Origin: an uncultured Bacilli bacterium
GTDB lineage: Bacteria > Bacillota_I > Bacilli_A > RF39 > UBA660
DNA: 64,000 nucleotides
Assembly (NCBI GenBank): GCA_934120265.1
Contig: CAKOTU010000001.1
Coordinates: forward strand, 70,219-134,218
Reading direction: 5' to 3'
The notes under the pieces were generated by a model, which did not search any database, was not told the origin of the DNA, and saw nothing but the letters and a program-made list of their open reading frames with translations. The stretch's first letter is position 1; each line of letters opens with the position of its first letter. Shown here piece by piece: positions 53,024-63,230 of this stretch. The position numbers and the translations under genes were made by a program.

Positions 53024-53890
53024 ATGAAAAAGAAAGGATTTACACTTATTGAATTACTAGCGGTGATAGTAGTACTAGCAATAATAGCTTTAATTGCAAC
53101 ACCAATAGTAATGAATACAATAAAAAGTGCGAAGAAAGGCGCAGCGGAAAGAAGTGCAGATAACTATATTGATGCACTAGAAACAGTGGTTTCCACAAAA
53201 CGTTTAGATGGAAATATCTTAGAAGGAGAATACCTAGTTCAATCGGATGGAAACTTATGTCCAACATCAGGATGTGGAGAAAATGATAAAGATAAAGTTG
53301 TTGTTGAAGTGAATGGAAATAAACCAATAAGAGGAACAATAGTAGTAAAAGATGGGCAAGTAACTACCGATTCAAAAATGACAGTAGGAAGTTATGAAAT
53401 ATCATATAATTCAACAACAAAGAAATATGAAGCAACAGAGAGCAGTAGTGCTTCGCCAACGGTAGTATATAGATATTCAACAGATATAGTTAGCATAGGA
53501 GATACGATGAATGACTCGACAAAATATACAACTAATCCAAGCACATTAGGAAAAGTAGTATATTTAAAACATATATTAGATAAAAATCATAAAGTAACAG
53601 AATCATACGCCTGCATTAATGAGAAGAGTATTGAAGCATGCATACAAGGTGGTAGTGCTGATTTTTATGGGTGGTCAGAAGAAGAAAGCAATTATAAAGG
53701 AAATGAGTTAATAATAAAAACGTTGCAAGATAAGGGCTTTAATTGTTATTTAAGTGCTTCAGATTCTTTTTGTACAGGTGATTCAGTTTATCTAGATGCA
53801 GGTCCAGGTGGACGTGTTGGCGTTGAAGGTGGAGGAAGTGAATACGGTAATTGTGAAGTTAATGAAGATGGTAGTTCTTCTTGCCGATAA
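53024..53890 (+). CDS. Pilin-like surface protein C
   Basis: A 288-residue protein starting MKKKGFTLIELLAVIVVLAI after AGGAGG; its first 50 residues are nearly identical to those of protein B. Residues 60-150 share the pseudopilin region (NGNKPIRGTIVVKDGQVTT). The rest differs: no GYW...GVRPVI tail, but several Cys (CLSA-type pairs such as NCYLSASDSFC) and a Gly-rich end (DAGPGGRVGVEGGGSEYGNC). ATG 53024 is chosen over an upstream ATG since it keeps the basic residues directly before GFTL. Exported by an unseen pilus-type machine; function unknown. Confidence 0.78.
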   Translation: MKKKGFTLIELLAVIVVLAIIALIATPIVMNTIKSAKKGAAERSADNYIDALETVVSTKRLDGNILEGEYLVQSDGNLCPTSGCGENDKDKVVVEVNGNKPIRGTIVVKDGQVTTDSKMTVGSYEISYNSTTKKYEATESSSASPTVVYRYSTDIVSIGDTMNDSTKYTTNPSTLGKVVYLKHILDKNHKVTESYACINEKSIEACIQGGSADFYGWSEEESNYKGNELIIKTLQDKGFNCYLSASDSFCTGDSVYLDAGPGGRVGVEGGGSEYGNCEVNEDGSSSCR

Positions 53891-53925
53891 AAGGTTATAT
53901 ATTATTTAAAATATTAAAGAACTAT

Positions 53926-53954
53926 AAAACTTAATATTTATGGTTCTTTTTTTT
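53926..53954. terminator. Bidirectional terminator after pilin-like gene C
   Basis: AAAGAACTATAAA and TTTATGGTTCTTT pair, with T run on the plus strand; the convergent UPF0316 gene ends inside it. Confidence 0.7.
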
Positions 53955-54444
53955 TATTATTCAATTTGAATGCATTATTAGCAATGATAGTAATGTTTTC
54001 ATCTTCATTTCTAATTAGTTTTACTATTCTTTTTCTATCCTTTCTAGTTAAAACAACAACTAATATAGATTTTTCTTTATCGCAACCCTCAATATTAGTA
54101 ACCTTATAACCGTTATTTTTAATAATTGAAACAATCTTTTCTTCTAGTTCCTTTTTTATAACAATAATCAACATGTTACTACCAATAGCTAGTTTTTCTT
54201 CTATCATACTACCAACGTATGAACCAAAAGCAGACCCTAGAGCAAACGCTACTATTTTAAATGGATCTTTAGTAATGTTTACAATAACAACACCAGTGAT
54301 ACACATCCATACAATTGCTATAATACCCTGCAAAATAGCTCCGAATACTTTTCTTCCATTTGCGATAACAATAATTCTAAGTGTACCTAAGGCTAGCTCA
54401 ATTGTTTTTGATATAAAAATAATAAAATAAAGAATAATATTCAT
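53938..54444 (-). CDS. UPF0316 / DUF2179 membrane protein
   Basis: A 168-residue protein with three N-terminal membrane helices (ILYFIIFISKTIELALGTLRI with VIANGRKVFGAILQGIIAIVW next), then LGSAFGSYVGSMIEEKLAIG and a DUF2179 cytoplasmic domain (VSIIKNNGYKVTNIEGCDKEKSILVVV). The minus-strand ATG at 54444 follows AGGTGAAATT; a longer frame to 54522 is rejected. Function unknown. Confidence 0.85.
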   Translation of the reverse strand: MNIILYFIIFISKTIELALGTLRIIVIANGRKVFGAILQGIIAIVWMCITGVVIVNITKDPFKIVAFALGSAFGSYVGSMIEEKLAIGSNMLIIVIKKELEEKIVSIIKNNGYKVTNIEGCDKEKSILVVVLTRKDRKRIVKLIRNEDENITIIANNAFKLNNKKKEP

Positions 54445-54511
54445 AATTTCACCTAATAATATTATGTAATAAAAATGTAAAAAAATGAAAAATTTGTGAA
54501 AAAATAATTTT

Positions 54512-54538
54512 TTAGCACTCATATATTGACAATGCTAA
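54512..54538. promoter_or_regulatory. CIRCE operator 1
   Basis: TTAGCACTC-N9-CAATGCTAA: first arm perfect, second arm matches GAGTGCTAA at seven of nine. The -35 box lies within it. Confidence 0.85.
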
Positions 54539-54554
54539 CATATACTAGTATAAT
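54526..54554 (+). promoter_or_regulatory. SigA promoter of hrcA-grpE-dnaK
   Basis: TTGACA, a 17-bp spacer and TATAAT (54549-54554), set between the two CIRCE elements. Confidence 0.9.
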
Positions 54555-54558
54555 GAAA

Positions 54559-54585
54559 TTAGCATTCGAGAATAACGTCTGCTAA
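54559..54585. promoter_or_regulatory. CIRCE operator 2
   Basis: TTAGCATTC-N9-GTCTGCTAA: eight of nine and seven of nine matches. It covers the transcription start and ends 12 bases before the hrcA ATG. Confidence 0.8.
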
Positions 54586-54597
54586 AGAGGTGATTTA

Positions 54598-55584
54598 ATG
54601 ATTAGTAACAGAAAGGAAACTTTACTAAGACTTATTGTTGAAGATTATATAAAAAGTGCTAGACCAATAAGCTCAAAGTCACTTTGTAGTATTATGAAAT
54701 GTTCAAGTGCAACAATTCGTAATGAAATGAGTGAGTTAGAGGAGTTAGGTCTGCTAGAAAAAACACATACATCTTCAGGTAGAGTTCCAAGTGAAAAGGG
54801 ATATAGATATTATGTTGATCACTTGATGGAACCAAAAAAATTAAGTGGTGAGGACATGTTGAAATTACAAACTGTTTTCCACAACAAAAATTTGGTGTTG
54901 AGTGATGTTATTACAAAAAGTATGGAAATAATATCAGAACTTACTAATTATACAGCTGTAGTTTTAGGAAAGTCATCAAAGGAAAATAAAATTAGCAAAT
55001 TAGAGGTAGTACCGCTTAATGAACAACAGTTAATAGCGATAGTAGTTACTGATAAAGGCTACGTTGAACATAAAAATATGTATTTAGAAGAACATGTTTC
55101 ACTAAACGACATAAAACAAACTGTTGATTTAATCAATAAGCTTTTAGTAGGTACACCAATTGATGAAGTAAGTGCTGCTTTAGAATTCGAAATAAAACCA
55201 ATTATTTCTAGGTATGTAAAGCAACATGAAGCTTTGTATAATGCTTTCTATAATGCATTTGCTGATTTTAAGAATGATCAAAATTTTAAAATGGCCGGAG
55301 CCAAAAATATTTTGATGCAACCAGAATTTGATAATACGAATAAAATAAGAGAGATAATTAATAAATTCCATGATAAATCATTAATTAATAATATAAAAGA
55401 AGAAGATAATGGTATTAACGTTTATATTGGTAGTGAAAATGATTTAGATGATGATTTAACAGTTATTAAAACCAAATATTCTATTGATGGAGAAGAAGGA
55501 ACGATTGCTTTAATAGGACCTAAGAGAATGGAATATGAAAGAGTAGTTTCACTTCTAAATTACATCAAAGAGAATTGCAAATAG
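54598..55584 (+). CDS. hrcA: Heat-inducible transcription repressor HrcA
   Basis: A 328-residue repressor that binds CIRCE and is activated by GroEL. N-terminal winged helix (SNRKETLLRLIVEDYIKSARP, SSKSLCSIMKCSSATIRNEM, TSSGRVPSEKGYRYYVDHLM) and a GAF-like C-terminal domain (GSENDLDDDLTVIKTKY). First gene of its own repressed operon. Confidence 0.96.
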   Translation: MISNRKETLLRLIVEDYIKSARPISSKSLCSIMKCSSATIRNEMSELEELGLLEKTHTSSGRVPSEKGYRYYVDHLMEPKKLSGEDMLKLQTVFHNKNLVLSDVITKSMEIISELTNYTAVVLGKSSKENKISKLEVVPLNEQQLIAIVVTDKGYVEHKNMYLEEHVSLNDIKQTVDLINKLLVGTPIDEVSAALEFEIKPIISRYVKQHEALYNAFYNAFADFKNDQNFKMAGAKNILMQPEFDNTNKIREIINKFHDKSLINNIKEEDNGINVYIGSENDLDDDLTVIKTKYSIDGEEGTIALIGPKRMEYERVVSLLNYIKENCK

Positions 55585-55593
55585 GAGGTTAAA

Positions 55594-56145
55594 ATGGAAA
55601 AAGAAAAATGTAAATGCGAAGAAAAGCATGATGAAAAATGTACTTGCTCTGAAAAGTGTGAGTGCCATGAGCCTAAAAAGAATAAACACAAAGAAGAAAT
55701 AGGTAAATTAAAAGAAGAAAACAAAAAATTAGAACAAGATGTTTTACTAGCTAAGGCTGATTTGATAAATTATCGTAAAAGAAAAGACGAAGAAGTAGCT
55801 CGAATGTTGAAGTTTTCAAATGAAGATTTAGTAAAAGAACTTCTTCCAACAATTGATAATTTTGAAAGAGCAATTAAAATGGATGATGATGATTTAACTG
55901 ATGAAGTTTCTAAGTTTTTAGAAGGATTCAAAATGATTTATTGTAATTTCATTAATACAATGGAAAAGTATGAAGTTAAAGCTATTGATGGAATAAATAA
56001 ACCATTTGATCCAACTTATCATCAAGCTGTTATGACAGAAAAAAGAGAAGGTGTAGAACCTGGGATAGTAATAGAGGTTTTACAAAAAGGATATTTATTA
56101 AAAGATAAAGTAATCCGTCCAGCAATGGTCAGGGTTTCAGAATAA
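55594..56145 (+). CDS. grpE: Nucleotide exchange factor GrpE with a Cys-rich N-terminal extension
   Basis: A 183-residue co-chaperone of DnaK. The coiled coil and family core (LLAKADLINYRKRKDEEVARM, LPTIDNFERAIKM, PFDPTYHQAVM, VLQKGYLLKDKVIRPAMVRVS) are normal. The first 27 residues contain three CxC motifs (KCKCEE, KCTCSE, KCECHE) and two His, which could bind metal; this is not part of usual GrpE. Start follows AGGAGG nine bases after hrcA. Confidence 0.95.
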   Translation: MEKEKCKCEEKHDEKCTCSEKCECHEPKKNKHKEEIGKLKEENKKLEQDVLLAKADLINYRKRKDEEVARMLKFSNEDLVKELLPTIDNFERAIKMDDDDLTDEVSKFLEGFKMIYCNFINTMEKYEVKAIDGINKPFDPTYHQAVMTEKREGVEPGIVIEVLQKGYLLKDKVIRPAMVRVSE

Positions 56146-56156
56146 AAGAAAGGTGA

Positions 56157-57983
<1,827 letters not shown>

Positions 57984-57985
57984 AA

Positions 57986-58012
57986 AGAAGTTCTAGCTAG
58001 TCTAGAACTTCT
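57986..58012 (+). other. Perfect hairpin between dnaK and pepF without a T run
   Basis: AGAAGTTCTAG-ctagt-CTAGAACTTCT, an 11-bp stem immediately after the dnaK stop. With no T run after it, it may stabilise dnaK mRNA ends or reduce, not stop, read-through. Confidence 0.65.
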
Positions 58013-58032
58013 CGTATATTTAAGGAGAGACT

Positions 58033-59829
58033 ATGGAACAAAGACAAAAAACTAGAAGTGAAATTGAAGAAAAATATAAATGGGATTTGACACCAATTTA
58101 CAAAGATGTAGATTCATGGTATGAAGATTATGATTTGGCTTTAAAAGAAATAAAAAAAGTTCTAGAATTTAAAGGTAATATTGTAAAAAATGCTAAAAAT
58201 TTACTTGATTATATTGAGTTCTCAATGAATTTAGAAAGAAAATTATATAAGCTTTATTATTATGCTCATCTAAATTTTGATAGTGATACAACAAATGATG
58301 AATATCAAAAGATGAATGGTAAAATTGAAAATTTATTAGCTGAATATAATAGATTAGATTCCTTTGCTAATCCTGAAATGATGAAAATAGATTATAGTCA
58401 AGTAAAAGAATTTTATAAAGAAGAACCAAGATTAGAAGAATATGAGTTTTTGTTGGAACAACTATATCGATATAAAGATCATATATTAAACACAGAAGCA
58501 GAGAGTATTATTTCATCTTTTGCTAATATCAATAGTACTCCAGAACAAGTATTTGAGGCTCTTACTGATTCTGATTTAAGATTTGGTAAAGTAAAAAATG
58601 ATAAAGGTGAAGAAATTGAACTTACTGAAAGCAATTATTCTTCGTTTATAGAATCTACTAATAGAGATGTTAGAAAAGAAGCTTTTGAAATGTTATTAAA
58701 AACCTATAGTAATTATAAAAATACTATAGCTAATACTTTTGCTGGTAATGTTGAAGTTTTAACTACTATGGCTAAGTTAAAAAAATATTCAAGTAGTTTA
58801 GAAGCCTCTTTATTTGATGATAATATTAGTACTGAAGTTTATAATAACTTAATAGATACTGTGTCTAATAATTTAAATGTTTTATATAAATATTTTGATT
58901 TAAAAAAAGAAGTTTTAGGTTTAGATGAATTCCATTTATATGATCAATATAATTCTTTAGTACCTGATTGTTCAAAAAATTATACATTTGAAGAAGCTAA
59001 AGAGTTAGTTTTGAAAGCACTAGCTGTTTTAGGAGAAGATTATGTAGCAAATCTAAATAAAGCCTTTGATGAAAGATGGATTGATTTTTATAATAACAAA
59101 GGAAAAAGAACAGGTGCCTATTCAAGTGGCTTCTATGATACAAATCCATATGTGTTACTAAACTTTAATGGTAAATTTGGTGATGTGTCAACACTCGCTC
59201 ATGAACTTGGCCATTCAATGCACACATATTATTCATGTCATAATAATCCATATCAATATTCTAGTTATAAAATCTTTGTTGCCGAAGTCGCATCTACTGT
59301 TAATGAATTGTTATTAAAATATTACATCTTAAATCATACTGATGATGTAAATGAGAAAAAATATATTATTAACGAAATGATGAATAATTTTAAATCAACA
59401 ATTTATAGACAAACTATGTTTGCAGAATTTGAAAGAGATATGCATGCCTTAAAAGAAAAAGGTGAAATACTAACTAGTCAATTACTTTCGGATAAGTATT
59501 ATGAATTAAATAAAAAATATTTTGGACCTGATGTTGTAGTTGACGATGTTATTAGATATGAATGGGAAAGAATTCCTCATTTCTATTATGATTTTTATGT
59601 TTATAAATATGCCATTGGTTTGTCTTGCGCATGTTATATTGCAGATGGCATATTAAATGATAAACCAAACGCTCTTGAAAACTATAAAAAATTCTTATCT
59701 TTAGGTGGTAGTGACTATCCAGCAAACGAACTTAAAATTGCTGGTATTGATGTTACAAAGAGTGAAGTAGTTGAAAGTGCAATTAAGATGTTTGATAATT
59801 TAATTAAACAATTTAAAGAATTAAGTTAG
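58033..59829 (+). CDS. pepF: Oligoendopeptidase F (M3B)
   Basis: A 598-residue zinc peptidase. KWDLTPIYKDVDSWYEDY is the PepF N-terminus and LAHELGHSMHTYYS carries HExxH, with the third ligand Glu in FVAEVASTVNE. It cleaves short peptides in the cytoplasm. AAGGAGAGACT precedes the ATG. It is inserted between dnaK and dnaJ, which are normally adjacent. Confidence 0.95.
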   Translation: MEQRQKTRSEIEEKYKWDLTPIYKDVDSWYEDYDLALKEIKKVLEFKGNIVKNAKNLLDYIEFSMNLERKLYKLYYYAHLNFDSDTTNDEYQKMNGKIENLLAEYNRLDSFANPEMMKIDYSQVKEFYKEEPRLEEYEFLLEQLYRYKDHILNTEAESIISSFANINSTPEQVFEALTDSDLRFGKVKNDKGEEIELTESNYSSFIESTNRDVRKEAFEMLLKTYSNYKNTIANTFAGNVEVLTTMAKLKKYSSSLEASLFDDNISTEVYNNLIDTVSNNLNVLYKYFDLKKEVLGLDEFHLYDQYNSLVPDCSKNYTFEEAKELVLKALAVLGEDYVANLNKAFDERWIDFYNNKGKRTGAYSSGFYDTNPYVLLNFNGKFGDVSTLAHELGHSMHTYYSCHNNPYQYSSYKIFVAEVASTVNELLLKYYILNHTDDVNEKKYIINEMMNNFKSTIYRQTMFAEFERDMHALKEKGEILTSQLLSDKYYELNKKYFGPDVVVDDVIRYEWERIPHFYYDFYVYKYAIGLSCACYIADGILNDKPNALENYKKFLSLGGSDYPANELKIAGIDVTKSEVVESAIKMFDNLIKQFKELS

Positions 59830-59838
59830 GTGATGTAA

Positions 59839-60960
59839 ATGAATAAAAGAGATTATTATGAGGTCCTAGGAGTTAGTAAAACTGCTACGGATGATGAAAT
59901 AAAATCAGCGTTTCGTAAATTAGCAAAGAAGTATCATCCAGATGTTTCTAAAGAACCTGATGCTGCTGAAAAATTTAAAGAAGCTCAAGAAGCATATGCG
60001 ATACTTTCTGATCCACAAAAAAGAAAACAGTATGATCAATTTGGCCATGCTGCATTTGAACAAGGTGCAGGAGGCGGAGCTGGTGCAGGTGGATTTGATT
60101 TCTCTGGTTTCGATTTTTCTGATATTTTTGGTGATCTTTTTGGAGAAAGCGGATTTGATTTTGGATTCGGTGGAGGCAGATCGAGGGGCTCAAACCGTGC
60201 CACTAGAGGTGCTGATAGCTTAATTAGAATGGATCTAACATTTGAAGAAGCTGCTTTTGGATGTAAAAAAGATATTACATTAGAAATAATGGAAGAATGT
60301 AGTGAATGTGATGGTAAAGGTGGACATGGTGAAAAAAATTGCCCTGATTGTCATGGTAGTGGTACAGTAACAACAGAGCAACACACATTATTTGGTTCTT
60401 TCATGACTAGAACAACTTGTCCTAGTTGTAGAGGAAAAGGAAAAATATATGAAACTAAATGTAGTAAGTGTCGTGGAGCTGGAAAATTAAAAGTAACAAA
60501 GACTTTAGAAGTCAAAGTTCCAGCCGGAGTAGATACTGGAAATCAATTACGTTTAGCTGGAAAAGGTACTGCTGGAACTAACGGTGGACCTAATGGAGAT
60601 GTATATTTAGAGTTTAGAGTAAAAGAACATCCATTATTTAAACGTGAAGAAAATGATATATATTTAGAGTTACCAATTACAATTACTGATGCTGTATTAG
60701 GATGTAAAAAAGAAGTTCCTACTTTAAATGGTAAAGTTGTTTTAACAATTACCGCTGGAACTCAAACAAATGATAAATACCGTATTAAAGGAAAAGGAAT
60801 AGAAGATGTACATTCTTCACGTAAAGGTGATATGTATGTTGTTATAAAGGTAATAACTCCTAAGAAACTAACTCGTGATCAAAAGAAATTATTTGAAGAA
60901 CTTTCAAATACAACTTTAGACGATAGTTTAGAATTTAAAAAAATTAACCAATATTTATAA
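59839..60960 (+). CDS. dnaJ: Chaperone DnaJ
   Basis: A 373-residue co-chaperone: J domain with KKYHPDVSK (HPD), a Gly/Phe-rich region ([16 protein letters not shown]), four CxxCxGxG zinc repeats ([31 protein letters not shown]-type last repeat) and C-terminal substrate domains. AGGTGATGTAA precedes the ATG, nine bases after pepF. Confidence 0.97.
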   Translation: MNKRDYYEVLGVSKTATDDEIKSAFRKLAKKYHPDVSKEPDAAEKFKEAQEAYAILSDPQKRKQYDQFGHAAFEQGAGGGAGAGGFDFSGFDFSDIFGDLFGESGFDFGFGGGRSRGSNRATRGADSLIRMDLTFEEAAFGCKKDITLEIMEECSECDGKGGHGEKNCPDCHGSGTVTTEQHTLFGSFMTRTTCPSCRGKGKIYETKCSKCRGAGKLKVTKTLEVKVPAGVDTGNQLRLAGKGTAGTNGGPNGDVYLEFRVKEHPLFKREENDIYLELPITITDAVLGCKKEVPTLNGKVVLTITAGTQTNDKYRIKGKGIEDVHSSRKGDMYVVIKVITPKKLTRDQKKLFEELSNTTLDDSLEFKKINQYL

Positions 60961-60963
60961 TAC

Positions 60964-60992
60964 TTTACATAAAGTTAATTTTATGTTATTAT
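60964..60992 (+). promoter_or_regulatory. Promoter of the putative antitoxin RNA
   Basis: TTTACA, a 17-bp spacer ending TGT, and TATTAT (60987-60992): an extended -10 promoter. Confidence 0.6.
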
Positions 60993-60998
60993 GTATTT

Positions 60999-61110
60999 AG
61001 CAAGAGAACTTGCATAAAATAAAAAAGGGAATACTTAACTTTGCTCGTTGAGTACTCGCCATATTGGTTTTGTACTTAATCTATGTCGATAGATTGAGTA
61101 CTATTTTTTT
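60999..61110 (+). ncRNA. Putative antitoxin small RNA of a type I toxin-antitoxin locus
   Basis: Between dnaJ and frr (417 bases) there is a plus-strand unit of about 110 nt with promoter, a small hairpin GCAAG-agaa-CTTGC, a stem from GGGAATACTTAAC to GTTGAGTACTCGCC (61028-61060), and a terminator stem 61072-61101 (GTACTTAATCTAT with ATAGATTGAGTAC) followed by TATTTTTTT. No ribosome-binding site or ORF is seen. It ends against the 3' end of the small toxin-like gene on the other strand, so the two transcripts converge. Confidence 0.55.
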
Positions 61111-61190
61111 ATAGATAGAATCATTAAAGAGACTATTAATAAAATGATAATTAGTATTAGAAATGAGATTAATAAATCTTTTTTCTTCAT
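61101..61190 (-). CDS. 29-residue hydrophobic peptide, candidate type I toxin
   Basis: The peptide begins MKKKDLLISF, continues as one hydrophobic helix of Leu, Ile and Val (residues 5-26) and ends LSIKK. A lysine start, single membrane helix and Lys end are typical of small membrane toxins in type I systems (Fst, TxpA, BsrG groups), without clear sequence match to any. AAAGGAGG lies ten bases upstream; part of it pairs in a CTTTC-atac-GAAAG stem. Its own extended -10 promoter is at 61256-61284. Toxicity is inference. Confidence 0.6.
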   Translation of the reverse strand: MKKKDLLISFLILIIILLIVSLMILSIKK

Positions 61191-61220
61191 AATATCAAGC
61201 CTCCTTTCGTATGAAAGTTG

Positions 61221-61250
61221 GCAAGTACTCAAACAGTTAGTATTCCCTAA
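61221..61250. repeat. Inverted copy of the 5' stem sequence of the small RNA
   Basis: Read on the minus strand this is GGGAATACTAACTG then TTTGAGTACTTGCCAA, nearly the same as the plus-strand segment 61028-61062 (GGGAATACTTAACT, GTTGAGTACTCGCCA). Both RNAs therefore begin with alike self-complementary stems and could pair with each other. Confidence 0.7.
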
Positions 61251-61255
61251 AGATA

Positions 61256-61284
61256 ATTATACCAGAAGTTAACTATGCATTCAA
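61256..61284 (-). promoter_or_regulatory. Promoter of the toxin-like mRNA
   Basis: On the minus strand TTGAAT (61284-61279), 17 bp ending TGG, and TATAAT (61261-61256): extended -10. Confidence 0.7.
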
Positions 61285-61377
61285 CAGTTTGCGATAAATA
61301 TTCATTATAAATTAATTTTATTGTTGATAAATAAAACACTTTATAATATAATATATGTAGTTGAGAGGATGAATTAT

Positions 61378-61920
61378 ATGGATGATATTTTAATGGAAAC
61401 AGAAATGAAAATGGAAGCTTCTATTGATAGTATGGAAAAGAGATTAATTAATATTAGAGCAGGACGTGCTAACCCAGCTATTTTAGATGGTGTTATGGTA
61501 TCTTATTATGGAGTTGATACACCTTTAAAACAACTTGCTACTATTTCTATTCCTGAGGCACGTCAACTTATGATTAAGCCATTTGATAGAACTACTTTGG
61601 GAGCTATTGAAAAAGGAATTTATGAAGCAAATGTTGGACTAACTCCAAATAATAATGGTGAAGTAATAATTTTAAATATTCCTATTTTAACAGAAGATAC
61701 AAGAAGAGAATATGTAAAGCAAGCTAAAACAATTTGTGAAGAATGCAAAATAGCGCTTCGTAATATTAGACAAGATGCTAATAACGATATAAAAAAATTA
61801 GAAGTGCCTGAAGATGAAATAAAAAGTGGTCAAGAAGATGTTCAAGAATTAATTAATAAATATAATAAAATTGTTGATGAAAAGTTTAAAATAAAAGAAC
61901 AAGAATTAATGACTGTATAA
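61378..61920 (+). CDS. frr: Ribosome recycling factor
   Basis: A 180-residue protein: MEASIDSMEKRLINIRAGRANPAILDGV, YYGVDTPLKQLATISIPEARQL, RTTLGAIEKGI and the closing QELINKYNKIVDEKFKIKEQELM match RRF, which splits post-termination ribosomes with EF-G. ATG 61378 is chosen at nine bases from GAGAGG; ATG 61369 abuts that site. Confidence 0.96.
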   Translation: MDDILMETEMKMEASIDSMEKRLINIRAGRANPAILDGVMVSYYGVDTPLKQLATISIPEARQLMIKPFDRTTLGAIEKGIYEANVGLTPNNNGEVIILNIPILTEDTRREYVKQAKTICEECKIALRNIRQDANNDIKKLEVPEDEIKSGQEDVQELINKYNKIVDEKFKIKEQELMTV

Positions 61921-61929
61921 AAACGTTGA

Positions 61930-62105
61930 AGAAGATTAGTAAATTAAAAATATTTTAAAGAGAGTCTGTGGCCGGTGTGAACAGATAAATGTTTTGATTG
62001 AAGCTCCTTTGGAGTGTGATTAATAATCACCGGGAAACCGTTATCAAAATTAAGATCAATTAGGATGGTACCACGGTTTTTCGTTCCTAGAAAAACACGT
62101 GGTTT
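61930..62105 (+). promoter_or_regulatory. T-box riboswitch, probably alanine-specific
   Basis: The 213-base gap after frr holds AGAGAGTCTGTGG and CCGGTGTGAACAG (stem I elements), GAAGCTCC with a GCT (Ala) triplet as likely specifier, the T-box core AGGATGGTACCACGG (62062-62076), and a terminator stem CCACGG with CGTGG plus T run (to 62105). An uncharged tRNA-Ala should favour the antiterminator and transcription of the kinase-kinase-alaS genes downstream. Specifier assignment rests on position and on alaS being in the operon. Confidence 0.88.
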
Positions 62106-62133
62106 TTATATATTTAGATATAAAGGAGGAACT

Positions 62134-62685
62134 ATGGAGTTTACAAAAAAAGAAGTTAAAATATTTTTATTGTCAGGTAAAGCTAGAAGTGGTAAAGAAA
62201 CTGTTTCTAGTATGATAAAAGATTATTATTCTAGTAAAAAAGTTATAGCTATATCTTTTGCCGGCTATTTAAAAGAATACGCTAAAAAAATAAGTGGTTG
62301 GGATGGAAGCGAAGAGACTAAACCAAGAGAGTTTTTACAACAATTGGGAATAGAACTAATAAAAGAAAAAATAGATAATAAATTATTTATAAGAAGAGTT
62401 TTAGAAGATATAGAAGTTTATTCATATTTCTTTGATGTTATTATAATAACTGATGCTAGACTAGTAGATGAGGTAGAATCGGTAAAAGATAAATATAAAG
62501 ATGCTGTAACAATTAGAATTGTTAGGGACGATTATGAAAGTAATTTAACAAGTGATCAAAAGAACCATATTACAGAAACAGGATTAGATGGATATAATAA
62601 TTTTGATTACATAGTAAGTAATAATGAATTGGATAAATTAAAAGTAGATATCGATAAAATATTAAAAGAGGTGGATTATGAATAA
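62134..62685 (+). CDS. P-loop kinase resembling deoxynucleoside monophosphate kinase
   Basis: A 183-residue P-loop protein. LLSGKARSGKETVSSMI is Walker A, AISFAGYLKEYAKKI and IIITDARLVDEVESVK resemble the substrate and Walker B region of phage T4-type dNMP kinases and of related housekeeping P-loop kinases; the substrate is not clear. ATG 62134 follows AAGGAGGAAC; a longer frame would begin inside the T-box terminator. The stop overlaps the next start by eight bases. Confidence 0.7.
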   Translation: MEFTKKEVKIFLLSGKARSGKETVSSMIKDYYSSKKVIAISFAGYLKEYAKKISGWDGSEETKPREFLQQLGIELIKEKIDNKLFIRRVLEDIEVYSYFFDVIIITDARLVDEVESVKDKYKDAVTIRIVRDDYESNLTSDQKNHITETGLDGYNNFDYIVSNNELDKLKVDIDKILKEVDYE

Positions 62686-63229
62686 ATTAGTAGCAATCGT
62701 AGGTATGTGTGGTTCTGGTAAGTCAGTTGCAACTACATTTTTTAAAGATCATGGTTATGAAGTTATATATTTTGGTGGAGTAACTATGAAAAAATTAGAA
62801 GAAGAAGGATTAGAAGTAACACCTGAAAATGAAAAAATGATGAGAGAACGCCTTAGACGTGATTTTGGTATGGGAGCGTATGCTCAAGTTTTAATAGATG
62901 ATATTAAATCATCTTTAGAGAAAAGTAATGTTGTTTTAGATGGTGTTTATTCTTGGAGTGAATTAAAAATATTAAAACAAGAATTCCCAAGTATAAAATT
63001 TATTTCTGTTGTTGTTGATAAAGAAAAAAGATATGATAGATTAAATAATAGGGAAGTTAGACCATTTAACCACGAACAAGCTGTTATTAGAGATACATCA
63101 GAGATAGAAAATTTAGAAAAAGGTGGACCAATCTGTTATGCAGATTACTTTATTTTAAATAATGATAGTGAGAAAGAATACATGAAAAATATAGAAAAAG
63201 TTTATAATAAGATGTTAGAGGAGGAGTAA
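62678..63229 (+). CDS. P-loop nucleotide kinase-like (dephospho-CoA-kinase-like) protein
   Basis: A 183-residue protein with Walker A VGMCGSGKSVATTFF and the YDRLNNREVRP lid-like segment typical of NMP-kinase and dephospho-CoA-kinase-like folds; FGGVTMKKLEEEGL and VLDGVYSWSELKIL line the pocket. This form is widespread next to translation or nucleotide genes in bacteria and archaea and has no proved substrate. GAGGTGG precedes the ATG; it ends one base before alaS. Confidence 0.75.
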   Translation: MNKLVAIVGMCGSGKSVATTFFKDHGYEVIYFGGVTMKKLEEEGLEVTPENEKMMRERLRRDFGMGAYAQVLIDDIKSSLEKSNVVLDGVYSWSELKILKQEFPSIKFISVVVDKEKRYDRLNNREVRPFNHEQAVIRDTSEIENLEKGGPICYADYFILNNDSEKEYMKNIEKVYNKMLEEE

Positions 63230-63230
63230 A

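Noticed and set aside
61111..61377. tRNA or rRNA fragment in the dnaJ-frr gap
   Set aside because: No acceptor, D or T-arm pattern; the sequence is explained by the small peptide gene, its promoter and inverted repeat.
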